Of a stretch of 36,499 nucleotides of DNA, positions 32,683 to 36,499 are shown one piece after another (the first letter of the stretch is position 1; each line of letters opens with the position of its first letter). Origin of the DNA: Bacteroidales bacterium UBA1392 (GTDB lineage Bacteria > Bacteroidota > Bacteroidia > Bacteroidales > UBA932); NCBI GenBank assembly GCA_002305275.1, contig DBQO01000006.1, positions 42,203 through 78,701 of the forward strand, read 5' to 3'. The position numbers were made by a program, and so were the translations under genes. The notes under the pieces are model-generated. The model saw only the letters and a list, made by a program, of their open reading frames with translations, was not told the DNA's origin and searched no databases.

Positions 32683-33642
32683 CTATTTCAATCCTTTCAA
32701 GAAATCAATAGTTTCCAAATTAAAGATCTCAGGTTTTTCAAACATCAAGAAATGTCCCGTTTTGGGAATCATTATCAATTTGCTGTTTGGAATTTTGGAT
32801 GCTCCATAGTTGGCAATATCTGATGTGCCTCCCGGATTCAAATAACGATTCGGAATAAGGTTGTCTTTTTCTCCGAAGAATATAAGTGTCGGGACTCTTA
32901 TGTCCTGTAAATAGTCAATTACAGGTTCATCCACCATTCCTTGTACAGATTGCACTACTGCATAACAATAAGGAATAAAATCCTCCGCCGAACGCATTTG
33001 CATTCGTTCTGAAACCATAAAGTCAGCATCTTTCGGTAAGCGGTAAAAGTTACTTGCCAAATTATTTTGAATTGCTTCCGGGGTGGTAAGTCGTACGCCA
33101 TCTAAGGTCATCACATCGCGGAACCATTGTTTTTGCCCTTTCGTGAAACGTTCAAAACCGGCAGGAGCTACCAACACAAGCCCTTTTACAATTTGTGGAT
33201 ACTGAAGGTAAGTTGTCATTCCTATTTGTCCCCCCATGGAGTGACCACCGATAACTACTTTACCCAGCTTCAGTTCTTTAACAAGTTCATTTACAATTCC
33301 TGCGTAGAAAGTCATCATACCGCTGTGAGGTTCCTTGCTTGATTTTCCATACCCGGGAAGGTCTATGGCTATTACACGGTTAGTTTTACTTAATTCGCCT
33401 ATATTTTTCTCCCAGGCACGAAGATAACTACCCAAACCATGGATGAGAATAATGGCATTATCGCCTTTCCCTTCATCAGTATATGCGATAGTGAAATCAT
33501 TTTCAGGCAGATAAACTTTTTTAACCGGATATTTGTAGTCCAGTTCCTCAAAAGAGCTGATCTCTTTGAGGGCAGCATAAGGAGTGCTGCACGCACCCAA
33601 ACCAATAGCCATAATTAGTAAGCTTAATATTATATTTCTCAT
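32683..33642 (-). CDS. Lipoprotein-anchored alpha/beta hydrolase
   Basis: 319 residues with a lipobox LGAC (Cys about 18), so predicted to be on the inner or outer membrane, not cytoplasmic. The core has the fold's signatures: ILIHGLGSYLRAW (oxyanion region), nucleophile elbow GGHSMGG with Ser about 135, acid in FFGEKDNLIP, and catalytic histidine in KTGHFLMFEKP (about 297). The function is an esterase/lipase/hydrolase of unknown substrate. It follows a porin-like barrel gene by 22 bases and ends at a terminator, so the two form a unit. Confidence 0.88.
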   Translation of the reverse strand: MRNIILSLLIMAIGLGACSTPYAALKEISSFEELDYKYPVKKVYLPENDFTIAYTDEGKGDNAIILIHGLGSYLRAWEKNIGELSKTNRVIAIDLPGYGKSSKEPHSGMMTFYAGIVNELVKELKLGKVVIGGHSMGGQIGMTTYLQYPQIVKGLVLVAPAGFERFTKGQKQWFRDVMTLDGVRLTTPEAIQNNLASNFYRLPKDADFMVSERMQMRSAEDFIPYCYAVVQSVQGMVDEPVIDYLQDIRVPTLIFFGEKDNLIPNRYLNPGGTSDIANYGASKIPNSKLIMIPKTGHFLMFEKPEIFNLETIDFLKGLK

Positions 33643-33664
33643 ATTGTTTCTCCTTTTCCTAATT

Positions 33665-35248
33665 TTAGAACATCAACCATTTGAAAACCAGAAATGCCGT
33701 CCACGGGTTAACCGGACGCTCATCAACCCCACCATTGACGGGACTTCCGTAAGCAGCTTGCTTGCTGTCATAGAAATTCCCTAACGAAAGGTAGGCCCCA
33801 TGTAGTTCCAGGCTCATGTAGGGTCCAAAATTATACTGAATGTTTCCATTCGCTTCTACACCCATGAATGCTCCGCCACCGGCCGGTTGAACATTGCTCA
33901 ATCCGGCGGAAACACCAACCTTTGCATTTAATTTGTTAGGAATAATGCCTTTTGATGCGCTTAAATTAGCATAAGTCAATCCATATCCCATATTGGAAAT
34001 ATCCATTACAGCGGGTGTAAAGCGGTTTACCACGTTGCCGTGCGGCATCAGTAAATAAGAACCGGAACTTACATAAATTGCACCGGGAGCTCCCCATTGA
34101 TTTCCTGTGATTACGCCACTGTATTTTCCATCCTTCAATGCGTCAGCATCGCCGGATGTATAAAGTACATCCAGTGTGAAATTGTCATTAGGTGTTTGTC
34201 CATAGCGATAGGAGAGACGCCCGTTCGCTGCAAAACCGAAGATACTTGTCGCTTTTGTGTATTTGTCGATTGATACTTGCAATGTATCTGCTTTACCCAG
34301 GTTTACATTTACAAAGCCACTGACAGTCCAGGGGTCTAGCCAGGTATCAGCATTCCTGCTGAAAAATGTTCCAAGCCAAAAAACATCTGCATGATACGGC
34401 GTTGCACCGTAATTGAAACGGAAAGTTCCGTTATGGCTGGCTAAAAGGCTATTGAAGCCTTGTCCGAGGATAGAGACACCACCTGCTCCGTTTCCACGGT
34501 CACGTAGATAATAAACTGATCCTCCTACTTTCCAAGCACGACTTACATCTTTTTCACCGTTAAGTTCCATCAACGTCACATCGTCGTTCAAGTGAATGTA
34601 GTTTTCATAGAGTTTATAATATCCTGTCTTTAGTCGTGCGAAATCCCAATCTTTGCGAACTGAAATACCGACACCGTCTGTTCCAAAATAGGCTAACCGG
34701 TAGCCTGTAACGGTCATTTTATCAAAAAGCGTAGTAAAAGGATTGTAAGGAGTATCAAAAATTCGTTGTAAACCCAGATTAATATACCAACCCTTGGCGG
34801 GATTAAGCTCCACTTCCAGGATTTGTGTTTGCAGGTTGACCTGGTCGGCTGAAAAACCTCCACCGAAGTTACCGCCTACACCATAGGCTACGTCACCCCA
34901 CGTCCAATCGATTTCAAATGCCGCTCTCAAGATAGCCTTGCCATTGAAAAGATTGGGCTTGTAGATAAAAAACGGGATAATGCGTTGCTCCACGTAAGCG
35001 CTCACTTGCTCGTTGGAAGTTGTTGTAGTATTTCCTCCAAATAAACGCCCCACCGTCTGGCCTTTCAGAAAGTCATTTTCAGGATAGATATTGGATGTAA
35101 CAACCTGATTGATGAAATATGCCAAAAACTGAAGTTCTTTATTTGCTTTTTCAGGTATCTCTTTTGAAAAATATTGATTGGTGGGTAATTGAGCCCAAGC
35201 AGAAAAAGAAATAAGAATTGAAAATAGAAGCAATGATATTTTCTTCAT
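33665..35248 (-). CDS. Porin-like outer-membrane beta-barrel protein
   Basis: About 527 residues with a signal peptide (ISLLLFSILISFSAWAQ, ATG at 35248-35246; a further ATG at 35266 would add six residues). The rest alternates aromatic and polar residues in many strands (ILRAAFEIDWTWGDVAYG, GYRLAYFGTDGVGISVRKDW, LSYRYGQTPNDNFTLDVLY) and ends WTAFLVFKWLMF with a terminal Phe, as needed for BAM assembly. Size suits a 16-18-stranded porin or alginate-export-type barrel. Substrate unknown; the linked lipoprotein hydrolase may process it. Downstream of a small lipoprotein gene but separated by a terminator. Confidence 0.8.
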   Translation of the reverse strand: MKKISLLLFSILISFSAWAQLPTNQYFSKEIPEKANKELQFLAYFINQVVTSNIYPENDFLKGQTVGRLFGGNTTTTSNEQVSAYVEQRIIPFFIYKPNLFNGKAILRAAFEIDWTWGDVAYGVGGNFGGGFSADQVNLQTQILEVELNPAKGWYINLGLQRIFDTPYNPFTTLFDKMTVTGYRLAYFGTDGVGISVRKDWDFARLKTGYYKLYENYIHLNDDVTLMELNGEKDVSRAWKVGGSVYYLRDRGNGAGGVSILGQGFNSLLASHNGTFRFNYGATPYHADVFWLGTFFSRNADTWLDPWTVSGFVNVNLGKADTLQVSIDKYTKATSIFGFAANGRLSYRYGQTPNDNFTLDVLYTSGDADALKDGKYSGVITGNQWGAPGAIYVSSGSYLLMPHGNVVNRFTPAVMDISNMGYGLTYANLSASKGIIPNKLNAKVGVSAGLSNVQPAGGGAFMGVEANGNIQYNFGPYMSLELHGAYLSLGNFYDSKQAAYGSPVNGGVDERPVNPWTAFLVFKWLMF

Positions 35249-35311
35249 TTTATTAAAATTTATCATTTTTAAAATAGAGAATAACGAAAAATTATTTCTT
35301 ATTTAATAATT

Positions 35312-35348
35312 AAAAAGGTCAGGTTAAAACCGTTCGCCTGACCTTTTT
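35312..35348. terminator. Bidirectional-type terminator hairpin
   Basis: 12-bp perfect stem (AAAAAGGTCAGG 35312-35323 with CCTGACCTTTTT 35337-35348), 13-base loop, extended by one T-A pair. T runs on both strands, so it can stop transcription in either direction. It ends the lipoprotein transcript ahead of the porin gene. Confidence 0.9.
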
Positions 35349-35365
35349 AAATAAAGAACACGGTA

Positions 35366-35866
35366 TTATCTTTTTACAAATTTCTGAATGTTCATCTGTC
35401 CCAAAGCACCACCGTTACTGCTTCCGAAACCGGCAGTTGCCGTAGGAGGAGTTGCTCCAATATTAGGTTCTGTTTGTACAACTTCATACCTCATAGTGAA
35501 ACCTTGTCCTACTTTGTTGATTTCAAAAATCCCTTCGCTGGTTACAGCTGTTGGAGTAGATTGATTCAATTTGATTGTCCAGATAATGCCTGTACCGGAC
35601 TTAGTCTGAACAAAAGTTCCCACATAATTAGTTGGTACACCTCCGGCATAAGAGACCACAGCATAAGTGTTGTTGCTTTTGAAGTTTGCCGTGATACTGT
35701 CCACCTTGAAATACGTAGCCAATAATGGAGCTACGTCAGCACCTTTTGATACCCAGTCTCCTACAATTCCGTCTTCTGAAGGATTGTAAACATCTTCTAC
35801 TTCACTTTTTTCACAAGCATAAAGTAGAGTCGATACTGCGATTAAAATAAAAAATAATTTTTTCAT
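35366..35866 (-). CDS. Small lipoprotein, lipocalin-like
   Basis: 166 residues with lipobox LYAC (Cys about 18) and acidic EKSEVED following it. GIVGDWVSKGADV and later NNTYAVVSYAGGV and GTGIIWTIKLNQS look like the strands of a lipocalin-like/DUF4923-type domain, common in Bacteroidota lipoproteins; the exact family is unsure. The C-terminal part is low complexity (glycine, threonine and proline rich, GATPPTATAGFGSSNGG). It has its own -7 element and a strong terminator, so it is a single-gene transcript. Confidence 0.78.
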   Translation of the reverse strand: MKKLFFILIAVSTLLYACEKSEVEDVYNPSEDGIVGDWVSKGADVAPLLATYFKVDSITANFKSNNTYAVVSYAGGVPTNYVGTFVQTKSGTGIIWTIKLNQSTPTAVTSEGIFEINKVGQGFTMRYEVVQTEPNIGATPPTATAGFGSSNGGALGQMNIQKFVKR

Positions 35867-35906
35867 AATTCTAAAAATTTAATAATTAATATTCTTGTTA
35901 TAACGA

Positions 35907-35914
35907 CAAATTTA
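35907..35914 (-). promoter_or_regulatory. Predicted -7 element of the small lipoprotein gene
   Basis: TAAATTTG on the minus strand fits TAnnTTTG exactly, 41 bases before the ATG. No TTTG -33 box at the proper spacing. Confidence 0.5.
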
Positions 35915-36046
35915 TATAATTCGTAATGTAAAAAAAAAGGATATTAAAAATGACAGGGTTGACTTTTATGTAGTTTTAATGTTATTTTAACATATAGTAA
36001 TGATATATAAGGGATTATATGCAAAAATTATACCTATGACCACTCT

Positions 36047-36499
36047 TTATCCCCAACGAATCACATTAGCGCCCCAAGCATATCCGATTCCAGCTGCTAT
36101 CATGGAAACTACTGTTCCGGGCTTCAACAAATTTCGCTCCTGCGCTAAATGGAGTAGCAAAATCTGGTCTATTTGACCGATGTGTCCGTAATGTTCAAGA
36201 TAAATGCTCTGATCCCATGTCAGTCCAAGTTCTGTAAGCATATAGCCAAACATGCTGCGCTTAAAATGGAGACAACACAGGAAGCCGAGTTCGCTTTTCT
36301 GAATCCCCGATTTCTCGAATGCTTTATCTATGCAATGAAACCAGTTCTCCATTGAAACCTCATTCAGTCGGTCTTTCATGTGTTTTTCATTGAATACTTT
36401 AAGCGACTTATAAGCCAAATGAGCATTTTCTGCTGTAATGGGGTTTTCCGTTCCGCCATAGAGTACACCTGCATCGCGTGCCATTGTACCATCTGTAAT
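36047..36499 (-). CDS. KAS III-like (3-oxoacyl-ACP synthase III) enzyme, C-terminal part, runs off right edge
   Basis: The frame is open to the right edge (ITDGTMARDAGV... before the first internal ATG at 36484), so this is the last ~150 residues of a longer protein. The pattern LEHYGHIGQIDQILLL, then GTVVSMIAAGIGYAWGANVIRWG at the C-terminus, is that of the thiolase-fold KAS III/FabH family. In FabH the catalytic Asn sits in NYGNTSAAS and the His in HQAN. Here His replaces the Asn (HYGH) and CLHFKR stands where HQAN would be. So this is a divergent branch of ketosynthase-like proteins, whose reaction I cannot tell. The catalytic cysteine would be outside the window. Confidence 0.82.
   Translation of the reverse strand: MTDGTMARDAGVLYGGTENPITAENAHLAYKSLKVFNEKHMKDRLNEVSMENWFHCIDKAFEKSGIQKSELGFLCCLHFKRSMFGYMLTELGLTWDQSIYLEHYGHIGQIDQILLLHLAQERNLLKPGTVVSMIAAGIGYAWGANVIRWG

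Overview
The window looks like chromosomal DNA of a Bacteroidota bacterium, most likely order Bacteroidales. Three things point there. Several genes are preceded by the phylum's promoter signature (TTTG, about 20 bases, then TAnnTTTG). The F-type ATP synthase operon has the order beta, epsilon, small membrane protein, a, c, b, delta, alpha, gamma, with a signal-peptide-bearing long a subunit and a short epsilon. The families are also typical: TamB-like AsmA protein, cysteine-free ribosomal protein L31, TIGR02757, DUF1343/NamZ, GH29 fucosidase, and many lipoproteins and outer-membrane barrels. Genus cannot be decided from the sequence alone.

Layout. Positions 1-3422 (minus) hold the N-terminal ~1,140 codons of a TamB-like envelope protein that runs off the left edge; it is divergent from tsaD (3503-4531, plus). 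tsaD converges, with a 4-base stop overlap, on a minus-strand operon tldD-tldE-nhaC-slyD (9296 down to 4528), in which tldD/tldE and tldE/nhaC are joined by TGATG stop/start overlaps. Upstream lie a zeta-toxin-like P-loop gene with an overlapping 51-codon gene, a TIGR02757 gene and rpmE2, all minus. Divergent from rpmE2 is a plus-strand run: phosphohexomutase (glmM-like), NamZ-like (DUF1343), low-molecular-weight tyrosine phosphatase and GH29 alpha-L-fucosidase.

The middle (15.9-23.6 kb) is accessory. It holds an FkbM methyltransferase, an unknown lipoprotein, an outer-membrane barrel plus an unusual HEFGH-containing membrane protein with eight nonapeptide repeats, a membrane protein/XRE regulator cassette, and a compact minus-strand operon of restriction endonuclease, DNA methyltransferase, an antitoxin-like N-domain fragment and a lipoprotein. 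An ABM-fold small protein follows.

From 23.9 to 31.2 kb is the complete ATP synthase operon (plus). It converges, 2 bases apart, on an unknown ~474-residue helical protein (minus). Further minus-strand genes are an alpha/beta-hydrolase lipoprotein, a porin-like barrel, a small lipoprotein, and the C-terminal part of a KAS III-like enzyme that runs off the right edge.

No tRNA, rRNA, CRISPR array, insertion sequence or riboswitch was recognised. No gene-free stretch exceeds 300 bases. The longer gaps (16645-16891, 17372-17609, 19642-19912, 23067-23264, 23619-23896, 35867-36046) hold only the promoters or repeats listed. The best candidates for something undescribed are the repeat-bearing HEFGH barrel protein with its partner, the four-gene restriction-modification operon carrying an HTH-less antitoxin-like protein, and the zeta-like kinase with its overlapping small gene.
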